Shown here one piece after another: positions 13,696 through 20,541 of a stretch of 22,265 bases of DNA. The stretch spans positions 1 through 22,265 of the forward strand of contig NZ_SDGL01000018.1 in NCBI RefSeq assembly GCF_007095465.1. Direction: 5' to 3'. The translations under genes were made by a program, and so were the position numbers. The stretch is from Lactobacillus mulieris. Its GTDB lineage: Bacteria; Bacillota; Bacilli; Lactobacillales; Lactobacillaceae. Each line of letters starts with the position of its first letter. Within the stretch, counting starts at the first letter, position 1. The notes under the pieces are model-generated. The model did not search any database. It was given only the letters and a program-made list of their open reading frames with translations, and had not been told where the DNA came from.

Positions 13696-14473
13696 GATTC
13701 TCTAAGACCTCAGCGATTCCATCATGATTATGATCAGCCGTTATATACGGATAATGCTTCTTTAATTCTTCTGGTGCATTTCCCATTAAGTAACCTTTTC
13801 CAACGGTTTTTAACATTCCTTCATCATTGTAGTTATCTCCAAAAGCTAGTGTATTACTAATTTCAACATGATAGTAGTCAGACACTCGTTTAATGGAATC
13901 AGCTTTCTCTACTCCAGAAGCAACTATTTCTAATAAAGTATCCTTAGATTTAACTAAATATAAGTTATTGTAGCGCTGAGAATAGGTTTTCAGTAATTCA
14001 TCCAAGATATTTTTAGGTCCCATTACCAAAACTTTATGTATGCATTTTAAATTTTCAATTTCTGATATATCAATGGCTTTAGCTCGCAATTTTACAATTT
14101 TTTCTTCAGCTAATAATGCTTGAGTCTTAGGCTTTTGAGTTAACCAACTTAAACCAGAATAAATATTCCAAGTTATACTTGTTAAATCATTTAACTCTTT
14201 AACAATTTCTCTAGCTTCGGCTAAAGGAAGAGGCTTGCTATAAATTTGTACTCCTTCTTCATTAAGAATTAAGGCACCATTAAAAGCAGAAAGTGGGCAC
14301 TTAATTCCTAGCTGCTTAATGACAGTTTGCATTGCCAAAGGACTTCTTGCGGATACAGGAACAAAAAGATTTCCTTTTTTTACTTCTTTTAAAATACTTT
14401 CCTTAGTTCTTGGCAAAATTTCTAATTTATCATTTATTAAGGTACCATCAATATCGCTAAAAATAATCCGCAT
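13685..14473 (-). CDS. HAD-superfamily Cof-type phosphatase
   Basis: A 262-residue Cof-subfamily hydrolase with a C2 cap. Motif I is FSDIDGTL (nucleophile D7, acid/base D9). The motif III/IV region near the C-terminus holds the Lys before RVSDYY, and then FGDNYNDEGML. Such enzymes dephosphorylate sugar phosphates and related metabolites. As the first gene of the sensing operon it could relieve sugar-phosphate stress or act on the product of the neighbouring PTS. The start is ATG with GGAAGGA upstream. The operon promoter lies at about 14539-14567. Confidence 0.9.
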   Translation of the reverse strand: MRIIFSDIDGTLINDKLEILPRTKESILKEVKKGNLFVPVSARSPLAMQTVIKQLGIKCPLSAFNGALILNEEGVQIYSKPLPLAEAREIVKELNDLTSITWNIYSGLSWLTQKPKTQALLAEEKIVKLRAKAIDISEIENLKCIHKVLVMGPKNILDELLKTYSQRYNNLYLVKSKDTLLEIVASGVEKADSIKRVSDYYHVEISNTLAFGDNYNDEGMLKTVGKGYLMGNAPEELKKHYPYITADHNHDGIAEVLENLEN

Positions 14474-14538
14474 AATTCAATTTCCTTCCATATATTTCCT
14501 AGTTTAATTGTAACCAGAGTATTCTTAAAACTAAAAGT

Positions 14539-14567
14539 ATTATAAATGTAAGCGCATTACTTAGTGA
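14539..14567 (-). promoter_or_regulatory. Promoter of the sensing operon
   Basis: TATAAT on the minus strand at 14544-14539 has a weak -35 near 14567-14562. The cre-like site 14547-14560 fills the spacer and the dyad at 14565-14576 covers the -35, so both catabolite repression and the local regulator could act here. Confidence 0.5.
14547..14560. promoter_or_regulatory. cre-like site, imperfect
   Basis: TGTAAGCGCATTAC matches the left part of the CcpA consensus TGWAANCGNTNWCA but not its right end. Read in reverse it nearly matches the perfect site at 14614-14627, with one extra base. Confidence 0.4.
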
Positions 14568-14576
14568 CATTTGTCA
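14565..14576. promoter_or_regulatory. TGACA-TT-TGTCA dyad, distal site
   Basis: A perfect 5-bp dyad around TT. It is centred near -75 of the PTS promoter and near -38 of the opposite promoter. It is candidate site 1 for the divergently encoded response regulator. Confidence 0.45.
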
Positions 14577-14597
14577 TATACTTTTTACTACTTTTTA

Positions 14598-14609
14598 TGA
14601 CATTTTTCA
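14598..14609. promoter_or_regulatory. TGACATTTTTCA site, proximal
   Basis: Differs from the distal dyad by one base and is exactly 33 bp from it, about three helical turns. It is centred near -42 of the PTS promoter, the classic position of an activator touching RNA polymerase. Confidence 0.45.
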
Positions 14610-14610
14610 C

Positions 14611-14639
14611 TTATGTAATCGCTTACAGTAGATTATAGT
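14611..14639 (+). promoter_or_regulatory. PTS operon promoter
   Basis: TATAGT at 14634-14639 is the -10; the -35 (TTATGT, 14611-14616) is weak. The perfect cre site lies between them. The arrangement suggests activation from upstream and repression by CcpA. Confidence 0.5.
14614..14627. promoter_or_regulatory. Catabolite-response element (cre)
   Basis: TGTAATCGCTTACA fits the CcpA consensus TGWAANCGNTNWCA at every position. It lies in the spacer of the PTS promoter, so CcpA bound here should repress the PTS genes. Confidence 0.8.
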
Positions 14640-14669
14640 AAACTTGTAAATTATGAAAGGAGCAAGTTT

Positions 14670-15107
14670 ATGAAATACTTAGTACTTGTTAGCCATGGCG
14701 GTTTCGCCGACGGATTAAAAACTTCACTAGCAATGTTTGCTGGAGATCAAATCAACCGTGTATTTGCTTTAGGACTCGAACCAGGGACTAGCGCAGATAC
14801 TTTCAAAGAAAAGGTTAATCACTTCTTTGATGGACACGATTTTTCAAATGATGACCAATTTGTTGTTTTAGCTGATATCGTCGGTGGTAGTCCTTTAACT
14901 ACTTTTACTAGTGTTTTATCAGAACGCGGCTTCTTGGCAAATTCACAAATCTTTGGTGGGACAAACTTAACAATGGCTCTAACTGCTTTAGTTTCAATGG
15001 ATGCTATGGACAAAACAACTTTAAGTTCAACCATTTTAAGCGAAGCAGGTAATGCTCTTGAAGAATTCAAGGTGGCTGCACCTGAAGATGATGATGATGA
15101 AATATAA
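14670..15107 (+). CDS. PTS mannose-family EIIA component
   Basis: A 145-residue cytoplasmic phosphocarrier. It receives phosphate from HPr on H9 (LVLVSHGGFADG) and passes it to EIIB. DIVGGSPLT and the FGGTNLTMAL segment are typical of EIIA-Man domains. It is encoded separately from EIIB, as in sorbose- and GalNAc-type systems. The last residues are strongly acidic (PEDDDDEI), an unusual tail that EIIC also carries. ATG is preceded by AAAGGAG. It is the first gene of a four-gene operon with 12- to 27-base gaps. Confidence 0.95.
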   Translation: MKYLVLVSHGGFADGLKTSLAMFAGDQINRVFALGLEPGTSADTFKEKVNHFFDGHDFSNDDQFVVLADIVGGSPLTTFTSVLSERGFLANSQIFGGTNLTMALTALVSMDAMDKTTLSSTILSEAGNALEEFKVAAPEDDDDEI

Positions 15108-15119
15108 GGAGGAATTTTT

Positions 15120-15623
15120 ATGTCAGTATCATTTGTAAGAATTGATGACCGTATGATTCATGGTCAAACAGTTACTCGTTGGGCTAAAGAAATGCCTTGT
15201 GACGGTATTATTGCAATTAATGACGCTGCAAGTACTAATCCCGTTTTAAAGCAAGCATATATCTCAGCAGCTGAAAGTCAAGGAAAGAAAGGCTTTGTTT
15301 GGACACTTGATCACTTTAAAGATGTTCAAGAAAAAGTACTTGCTTCTAGCCGTAGATATTTCTTAATTACTAAAAATCCACTTGATATGAAAAAGATTTT
15401 AGTAGATATGGGCTTTGTTCCTGATGATGTCAAAACAATTGTTGTCGGTCCCGGTAATGATCGTCCAGGCGCAATTAAACTTGGCAATAATCAAAGCTTT
15501 ACTCCTGAAGAAGGCGAAGCTTTTGAAGCTATCAGCAAGGCTGGCTACACAGTTAAGTTCCAATTATTGCCTGATGTAGAAATTGGAACTTGGGACAAAT
15601 ATAAGAACAAGTTTGGTTTTTAA
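15120..15623 (+). CDS. PTS mannose-family EIIB component
   Basis: A 167-residue cytoplasmic protein that transfers phosphate to the incoming sugar. The active-site H14 lies in RIDDRMIHGQTVTRW, the family signature. DGIIAINDAAS and the later VVGPGND and FQLLPDV segments are also typical. The start is ATG with AAGGAGG upstream. The sequence type does not tell the sugar; mannose, sorbose, fructose or amino-sugar specificity are all found in this family. Confidence 0.95.
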   Translation: MSVSFVRIDDRMIHGQTVTRWAKEMPCDGIIAINDAASTNPVLKQAYISAAESQGKKGFVWTLDHFKDVQEKVLASSRRYFLITKNPLDMKKILVDMGFVPDDVKTIVVGPGNDRPGAIKLGNNQSFTPEEGEAFEAISKAGYTVKFQLLPDVEIGTWDKYKNKFGF

Positions 15624-15650
15624 TCATTAGATTATACGAGGAGAAGAATT

Positions 15651-16502
15651 ATGACTATTAGTTGGCTTCAAGCCATCATCTTAGGTATTTTTGCTAGTTT
15701 ATCATCAATGCCTGGGATGGGTGGTACTTCAATTGGTAACTACACATTAGGTCGTCCATTAGTTGGTGGACTTGTCTGTGGGATTGTTTTAGGAGACATT
15801 AAGCTCGGGATTGCCTGTGGTGTTGCAATGCAACTTGTTTACATTGCTTTAGTTACTCCAGGTGGTACTGTAAGTGCCGATGTTCGGGCTGTTTCTTATA
15901 TTGGTATCCCTTTAGCAATGGTTGCTATCCACTCACAAGGCTTAAGCGCTACTGGCGCTGATGCCGCAAACCTTGCTAAGTCTATGGGTACGTTGGTTGG
16001 TACTGTTGGTACTGTTTTATTCTACGGAACAGCTACTATGAACTTAGTGTGGCAACATATGGGGTGGAAAGACGTTGAAAAAGGAAAATTCCACAAACTT
16101 TATTTAGTTGACTGGGCTTATCCTTGGATTTCACACATTTGCTTTTCATTCATTCCTACTTTAATTATGACTAAGCTTGGAGCAACAGCCGTTACAGCAT
16201 TACGTAACGCATTACCAATGGATGGTATTCCAATGAAGACCTTATTCACTGTTGGAGCTATGCTTCCATGTGTTGGGATTGCAATCTTACTTCGTCAAAT
16301 TGTTAACACTCCAGTAGACTTTATTCCATTCTTAGTTGGTTTTACTTTAGCTGCTTCACTTAAATTAAACTTAGTTTCAGTTGCTATCGTTTCATTAATT
16401 TTCGCACTTCTTACTTATCAACTCGAAATGGCTCGTGCTTCTAAAGTAGTAGCACCAACCACTTCAGATACAAGTGCCGATGACGATGAGGAGGATATTT
16501 AA
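15651..16502 (+). CDS. PTS mannose-family EIIC component
   Basis: A 283-residue membrane permease subunit. It opens with SWLQAIILGIFASLSSMPGMG and has GRPLVGGLVCGIVLGDIKLGI and MQLVYIALVTPGG, characteristic of EIIC-Man. Several membrane spans run to about residue 265. The polar tail ends SADDDEEDI, acidic like the EIIA tail. With EIID it forms the sugar channel. ATG is preceded by GAGGAG. The stop is one base before the EIID ATG. Confidence 0.95.
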   Translation: MTISWLQAIILGIFASLSSMPGMGGTSIGNYTLGRPLVGGLVCGIVLGDIKLGIACGVAMQLVYIALVTPGGTVSADVRAVSYIGIPLAMVAIHSQGLSATGADAANLAKSMGTLVGTVGTVLFYGTATMNLVWQHMGWKDVEKGKFHKLYLVDWAYPWISHICFSFIPTLIMTKLGATAVTALRNALPMDGIPMKTLFTVGAMLPCVGIAILLRQIVNTPVDFIPFLVGFTLAASLKLNLVSVAIVSLIFALLTYQLEMARASKVVAPTTSDTSADDDEEDI

Positions 16503-16503
16503 A

Positions 16504-17340
16504 ATGACAGATAGAAAGAAAATTAGCAAAAAGACTTTAAATAAAGCCTTCCACCATTGGTACTACGGTCACTTAACATGTTTCTCACAAGAACACATGC
16601 AGACCTTTGGTTATTTAACTTCCATGCTTCCAATTATCGAAGAATTATATGACAAAAAAGATGACCAAAAAGAAGCTATGAAAACCTACACAGCATTCTT
16701 CAATACCGAACCACAACTTGGTTCAATTATAGTTGGTATTACTGCCGGACTAGAAGAAGCTAAAGCTAACGGTGATGCTGTTGACGGTGAAACCATCAAT
16801 GGTATGCGTGCTGGTTTAATGGGACCTATCGCTGGAATTGGTGACTCCTTGATTGTTGGTACTTTAATTCCAATTCTCTTAGGTATTGCACTTGGTATGT
16901 CAACTGGTGGTTCACCAGTTGGTGCAATCTTCTACATCATTGTTTGGAACTTAATTGCATACTTTGGTATGCGTTACCTCTTCTTCAGAGGTTATGAAAT
17001 GGGCGATAAAGCCGTTGAATTTTTAGTTGGTGCACAAGGTAGTGCAATCAGAAAAGCAATCGGCGTTGTTGGTGCAATGGTTGTTGGTGGTGTTGCCGCA
17101 ACTTGGGTAAACATTTCAACTGCTTTTGAATTGAAAAACGCTTCCGGCAAAACTTTTTTAAGCTTACAAAAACAATTTGATAGCATTTATCCTGGATTAT
17201 TAACTGTATTATTCATCTTATTATGCTGGTGGTTAATGTCTAAGAAGAAAATTTCTGCAATTAACACAATGCTAATTTTAGTTGTTATCGCATTCGTTGG
17301 TGTACTTGTAGGATTCTTCAACCCAGGCCTTAAATACTAA
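16504..17340 (+). CDS. PTS mannose-family EIID component
   Basis: A 278-residue subunit that completes the EIIC-EIID translocator. KKTLNKAFHHWYYGHLTCFSQEHMQTFGY at the start, and NGMRAGLMGPIAGIGDSL in the middle, are clear EIID hallmarks. The C-terminus has membrane spans ending in GVLVGFFNPGLKY. The start is ATG 16504 because GAGGAGG (16488-16494) precedes it; a GTG at 16474 in the EIIC end would give ten extra residues with no ribosome site. It is probably the last gene of the operon, followed by a modest hairpin. Confidence 0.95.
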   Translation: MTDRKKISKKTLNKAFHHWYYGHLTCFSQEHMQTFGYLTSMLPIIEELYDKKDDQKEAMKTYTAFFNTEPQLGSIIVGITAGLEEAKANGDAVDGETINGMRAGLMGPIAGIGDSLIVGTLIPILLGIALGMSTGGSPVGAIFYIIVWNLIAYFGMRYLFFRGYEMGDKAVEFLVGAQGSAIRKAIGVVGAMVVGGVAATWVNISTAFELKNASGKTFLSLQKQFDSIYPGLLTVLFILLCWWLMSKKKISAINTMLILVVIAFVGVLVGFFNPGLKY

Positions 17341-17392
17341 TTATATTTTTACTTATAAATATAAACTACATCAAACTTCATAAAAAACATCC

Positions 17393-17425
17393 AAAAGGCG
17401 TCAGCTTCTATGTTGACGTTCTTTT
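17393..17425 (+). terminator. Probable terminator of the PTS operon
   Basis: CGTCA (17399-17403) and TGACG (17414-17418), extended by two G-U pairs, form a hairpin flanked by AAAA and CTTTT. The stem is short, so some readthrough into the next gene is possible. Confidence 0.55.
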
Positions 17426-17472
17426 GTTATAAAAGTATCAGCTTTTTTCTTCTTTAATATTGGGAGGATACT

Positions 17473-17772
17473 ATGTCACGTGAACAATTAAAAAAAGGCT
17501 ATGAAACTGAAATAGCTTATCAAAAACATATGCTTCGTAATTTAAGCTATTATTTTGAACTAGCTATTTTAGTATCAGCTATTGGAATGGTTATGACTTA
17601 CTACTTTTGGGGTAAAAACTTACCTGTTTTATTATTGGGAATATTTATAATGGTCATCGGTCTGCTTGCAATGCTAATATTGGCAACAGGTGCAATCCGT
17701 GGTAGAAAGAACTTAAATTTAGTTATTGCAGATTATAAAAAGAAAATAAAGACAGCTACAACTAAAGAATAA
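17473..17772 (+). CDS. Small two-span membrane protein
   Basis: A 99-residue protein that I do not recognise. A charged N-terminal segment of about 25 residues (REQLKKGYETEIAYQKHMLRN) precedes two membrane helices (about 27-46 and 51-71). A basic tail (GRKNLNLVIADYKKKIKTA) follows. The charge pattern suggests both ends are cytoplasmic. GGGAGG lies before the ATG, so it is well translated. It may be read through from the PTS operon or have its own promoter; it ends at a strong hairpin. It is not the DUF956 (ManO) protein often found beside mannose PTS genes. Confidence 0.75.
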   Translation: MSREQLKKGYETEIAYQKHMLRNLSYYFELAILVSAIGMVMTYYFWGKNLPVLLLGIFIMVIGLLAMLILATGAIRGRKNLNLVIADYKKKIKTATTKE

Positions 17773-17806
17773 GAGGTTAGGAAAAATCCTAACCTCTTAT
17801 TTTTTA
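17770..17806. terminator. Bidirectional terminator
   Basis: TAAGAGGTTAGG (17770-17781) and CCTAACCTCTTA (17788-17799) form a perfect 12-bp stem followed by a T-run. The cupin gene's stop codon lies in the hairpin's 3' end, so it probably serves both convergent genes. Confidence 0.9.
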
Positions 17807-18279
17807 TATGCCATATCTATAATCATCTGCTTTTGTTCTGGATAGAGCTTAATTAATTCAGCTTGGCTAAATAATTCAAAGTCTTGATAATCAAATCCTG
17901 GTGCCACCATACAACTAACCAGAGCGAATTCACCTGCAGCTAACTCTGAACCAAAAATAACACCGGCAGGCACATCAAACGATAATTGCTCACCATTAGC
18001 CAAATCTTTGCCCAACTTAACCAACTGATAATGACCATCAGGATATAAGCAATGAATTTTTAAACTAGCTCCATCATGGTAATACCAAACCTCATCATGA
18101 TTTAACCGGTGTAAATGCGACTTGGTTTCAGGTGTTAGCAAAAAGTAAATTGAAGTAAAGTATTTTCTTTTACCTTCTGCCAACTCATACTCACCTTTTG
18201 CTTGATACACTTCTTTAAAATAACCACCTTCAGGATGTGGAGTTAAATTTAGTTTTTCAATGTATTCTTTTGCATCCAT
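17797..18279 (-). CDS. DUF985 (cupin_5) family protein
   Basis: A 160-residue soluble beta-barrel protein. LNLTPHPEGGYFKEVY (about residues 10-25) is the family signature. The cupin motifs follow: SHLHRLNHDEVWYYHDG (metal-type His and Glu) and VPAGVIFGSELA. Relatives are small single-domain cupins, some linked to sugar epimerase-like chemistry; the reaction here is unknown. It is directly downstream of a 56-codon membrane peptide gene whose stop lies 8 bases before this ATG, so the two are co-transcribed. Confidence 0.9.
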   Translation of the reverse strand: MDAKEYIEKLNLTPHPEGGYFKEVYQAKGEYELAEGKRKYFTSIYFLLTPETKSHLHRLNHDEVWYYHDGASLKIHCLYPDGHYQLVKLGKDLANGEQLSFDVPAGVIFGSELAAGEFALVSCMVAPGFDYQDFELFSQAELIKLYPEQKQMIIDMAYKK

Positions 18280-18287
18280 ATTTTCAC

Positions 18288-18458
18288 CTATTTCTTTCGA
18301 TTAATTAACTTGATGATTAACCCTGCTAACACAGTAATCGCAACTGAATTCAGTAAGGTGCTTGGCAAAGTATGCCCACTTACGCTGTACCAGATTAAAC
18401 AAGCTAATAAAATAACCAACTCTCCCACCCAAAAAACATGCTTTTTAATGAAATCCAT
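18288..18458 (-). CDS. Small two-span membrane protein (56 residues)
   Basis: A short gene with a consensus ribosome site GGAGGAG (18470-18464) before its ATG. The peptide has a basic start (MDFIKKHVFW), a first membrane helix (VGELVILLACLIWYS), a short loop (VSGHTLPST) and a second helix (LLNSVAITVLAGLIIKLI), and ends NRKK. It is a compact helical hairpin with a cytoplasmic positive end. It lies in an operon with the cupin gene and has a TATAAT at 18491-18486 as its likely -10. No family is recognised. The opposite-strand frame across the same bases lacks a ribosome site and is a shadow. Confidence 0.75.
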   Translation of the reverse strand: MDFIKKHVFWVGELVILLACLIWYSVSGHTLPSTLLNSVAITVLAGLIIKLINRKK

Positions 18459-18524
18459 TTTAACTCCTCCAATCGTTATAAAGATATTATATCAAGCTTT
18501 TAAAGTATAATTACTCTCCCCTAG

Positions 18525-18588
18525 TATAATATGAAGATACATCCCTAATTTATTCACGAGTGACTAGAGCACCATATGGTGTTTTTTT
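18525..18588 (+). other. Possible promoter-terminator mini-transcript
   Basis: A TATAAT at 18525-18530 is followed about 40 bases later by GCACCATATGGTG and seven T (hairpin 18570-18581). Together they predict a plus-strand RNA of about 50 nt without an open frame of more than five codons. The -35 is weak. It may be a small RNA or a chance promoter beside a terminator. Confidence 0.25.
18570..18588 (+). terminator. CACCATATGGTG hairpin, first copy
   Basis: A 12-base perfect palindrome, stem CACC/GGTG, followed by TTTTTTT on the plus strand. It is identical to the core of the hairpin at 18604-18615. Confidence 0.5.
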
Positions 18589-18596
18589 CACATATA

Positions 18597-18622
18597 AAAA
18601 ATGCACCATATGGTGCATTTTT
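18597..18622. terminator. CACCATATGGTG hairpin, second copy; end of nucleoside operon
   Basis: AAAATGCACC and GGTGCATTTT pair around ATAT, with A and T runs outside, giving a bidirectional terminator. It lies 17 bases past the stop of the deaminase gene. Confidence 0.8.
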
Positions 18623-18638
18623 CTTTGTTAGTAAAATT

Positions 18639-19091
18639 TTATTTGCCGAAATATGCTTTTAACACTGCAACACTTTCTTCACGTAAAACGCCACTAGTAA
18701 CAGTAGGCGCATTGTTATAATTTTCAAAAACAATCTTACTGCAGTTTGATCCGTGCTTGCCCATAGTCATTTCTAAATCATCATTGCTTGCCGCATAAAC
18801 CATTCGGCCTAACTTTGACCAAACCATGGCACCAGAACACATAAAACATGGTTCACAAGATGTATATAAAGTATATTCACTTAAATCAGTAATTCCTGTT
18901 GAGGTACAAAAGCGACGAATCAAGCCTGTTTCGGCATGAAAAGTGGGATCATTTGCAGTGAAAATTTGGTTTTCATTTGTAAAAACAACTTCATTATCTT
19001 TGACAAGCACTGCTCCAAATGGTTCATTGCCATGTTCTACCGCTTTTTTTGATAATTCAATTGCTTCTTGCATAAATTTTTCGTCGTTCAT
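18639..19091 (-). CDS. Guanine deaminase-like nucleoside deaminase
   Basis: A 150-residue zinc-dependent deaminase of the cytidine/dCMP fold. The zinc and proton-shuttle residues are H52 and E54 in DPTFHAETGLIR and C82, C85 in SCEPCFMCSGAMVW. The length and motif placement are close to Bacillus GuaD, so guanine to xanthine is a good guess; other nucleobase substrates are possible. The last gene of an operon with a nucleoside hydrolase, ribokinase and transporter, it would act on bases released from nucleosides. ATG is preceded by AGAAAGG. Confidence 0.88.
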   Translation of the reverse strand: MNDEKFMQEAIELSKKAVEHGNEPFGAVLVKDNEVVFTNENQIFTANDPTFHAETGLIRRFCTSTGITDLSEYTLYTSCEPCFMCSGAMVWSKLGRMVYAASNDDLEMTMGKHGSNCSKIVFENYNNAPTVTSGVLREESVAVLKAYFGK

Positions 19092-19135
19092 TATTTAATA
19101 CCTTTCTTTTATTAATTTATCAAATATAGTATATC

Positions 19136-20527
19136 TTATGCATTTGCCTTCATTGCAGCTTCAAATTTATTTTGACATGCAAAATAAGTAACAATTGTAA
19201 TTAATGCAATAAGTGCAAAGACTAAGAAGATATTTTGGAAAGTTACTAGTCCTACATTAGCATGGAAGAAATTAAAGCCATCAAAAGCTTTAGTACTAAT
19301 TAACTTACCACTAATTGCAACGCCTAATGAGCCGGAAATATTAATTGATAAATCAAACATCCCTGCTCCTCGGCCAATTTCTGATTTAGGAATAACGCCT
19401 GTTACAGTATCAAGTAGTGGTGAATACATAATCGTGTTACCAACAAAGTATAGAACAGCTCCAATTGATAAAACGACACTTCCTAGATTAATGAGTAAAC
19501 CTGCAACTAAAAAGCCAGCAGTCATCATAATCATCCCTAAGATAATAGTCTTTTCTTGGCCTAAAATCTTTAAAAACTTATCTCCTCCAAGGATACCAGC
19601 TACAGCACTAGCAATATAAGCAGGTAAGAAAATTGCTGAGACATTTGATAAACTTTGATGATAACCATAGCTAACAATAAAAGTAGTTAAGAAAGTATAA
19701 GCAAACTGACCACAGTAAATACCAACTGTAATTAAAATGGCACGTGGGAAACTTCTATTTTGCTTGAAAAATTGTGGAGTAATGAAAGCCTTATTATTCT
19801 TGCTAATGTAAACCAAGAAAATAGCCAATAAAACCAAAATTCCAACTAAATATCCCATCGTTAAGCTATTTACAAATAAAATTGATAGAATAATTGTTAC
19901 GGCAAACATTAATAAGCCCATAAAGTCAACATGTTGCTTAGTCCCACCATTATCATTAGGCGCACAAGTCAAAATGATTGGTAAGAAGAAGATTGCTACT
20001 AAAGGTAATAATAAAAGCACTTGCCATGGAACATAAGCTGTAATTAAGCCACCAATTAAAACCCCAGCTGATTGTGCTACTTGGAAGCATCCTGTGTAGT
20101 AAGCAAAGTAACGCACTTTTGCCTTTCCTGAAATATACCGTGAAATAATAACGATAACTAATGAACTAATAGTTGCTTGCCCCAATGATTGCAAAGCTCT
20201 AGCAATAATAATTGAAACGTAGAAGCTTTGAAAAGCAAAGCCAATAATTGAACCAACACTAATTAAAGTTACTCCAAATAAAAGCAACTTACGCGCTGGA
20301 ATATAATCTGACAATGTTCCAAAGATAACACTACCCACTCCCATCGCTAAGGTAGTGATAGTTGACTGCATACTAGATAAACTAGCAGTAATTTTAAAAC
20401 TTTTCGCAATTAAAGGTGAGGCGGTCACAAAGGCTTGGACCATCAAGTTGGTCATAATAAAAAGAACAAAGAGACTTAAAAGTAATTTCTTAATCTTAGG
20501 ATCAACTGCTTTTTCTACTTTATCCAT
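19136..20527 (-). CDS. MFS transporter of the nucleoside operon
   Basis: A 463-residue membrane protein with roughly fourteen hydrophobic segments, as in the DHA2 group. Motif A after helix 2 reads GTLSDYIPARKLLLFG. Helix 5 has the GVLIGGLI pattern of motif C, typical of drug-proton antiporters. Sequence class suggests an exporter, but the operon context (nucleoside hydrolase, ribokinase, deaminase) suggests it handles nucleosides, bases or analogues. GGAGG precedes its ATG, 14 bases after the hydrolase stop. Confidence 0.88.
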   Translation of the reverse strand: MDKVEKAVDPKIKKLLLSLFVLFIMTNLMVQAFVTASPLIAKSFKITASLSSMQSTITTLAMGVGSVIFGTLSDYIPARKLLLFGVTLISVGSIIGFAFQSFYVSIIIARALQSLGQATISSLVIVIISRYISGKAKVRYFAYYTGCFQVAQSAGVLIGGLITAYVPWQVLLLLPLVAIFFLPIILTCAPNDNGGTKQHVDFMGLLMFAVTIILSILFVNSLTMGYLVGILVLLAIFLVYISKNNKAFITPQFFKQNRSFPRAILITVGIYCGQFAYTFLTTFIVSYGYHQSLSNVSAIFLPAYIASAVAGILGGDKFLKILGQEKTIILGMIMMTAGFLVAGLLINLGSVVLSIGAVLYFVGNTIMYSPLLDTVTGVIPKSEIGRGAGMFDLSINISGSLGVAISGKLISTKAFDGFNFFHANVGLVTFQNIFLVFALIALITIVTYFACQNKFEAAMKANA

Positions 20528-20541
20528 TGTGGACCTCCTGA

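Noticed and set aside
16474..16503. Upstream GTG start for EIID
   Set aside because: It would extend EIID into the EIIC tail with no ribosome site, whereas ATG 16504 has GAGGAGG at proper spacing.
17473..17772. ManO (DUF956) accessory protein of the mannose PTS
   Set aside because: The position fits, but the sequence has two membrane helices with charged ends, unlike the soluble DUF956 pattern.
18310..18510. 66-codon plus-strand frame
   Set aside because: It lies antisense to the 56-codon membrane gene, which has a consensus ribosome site; the plus-strand frame has none.
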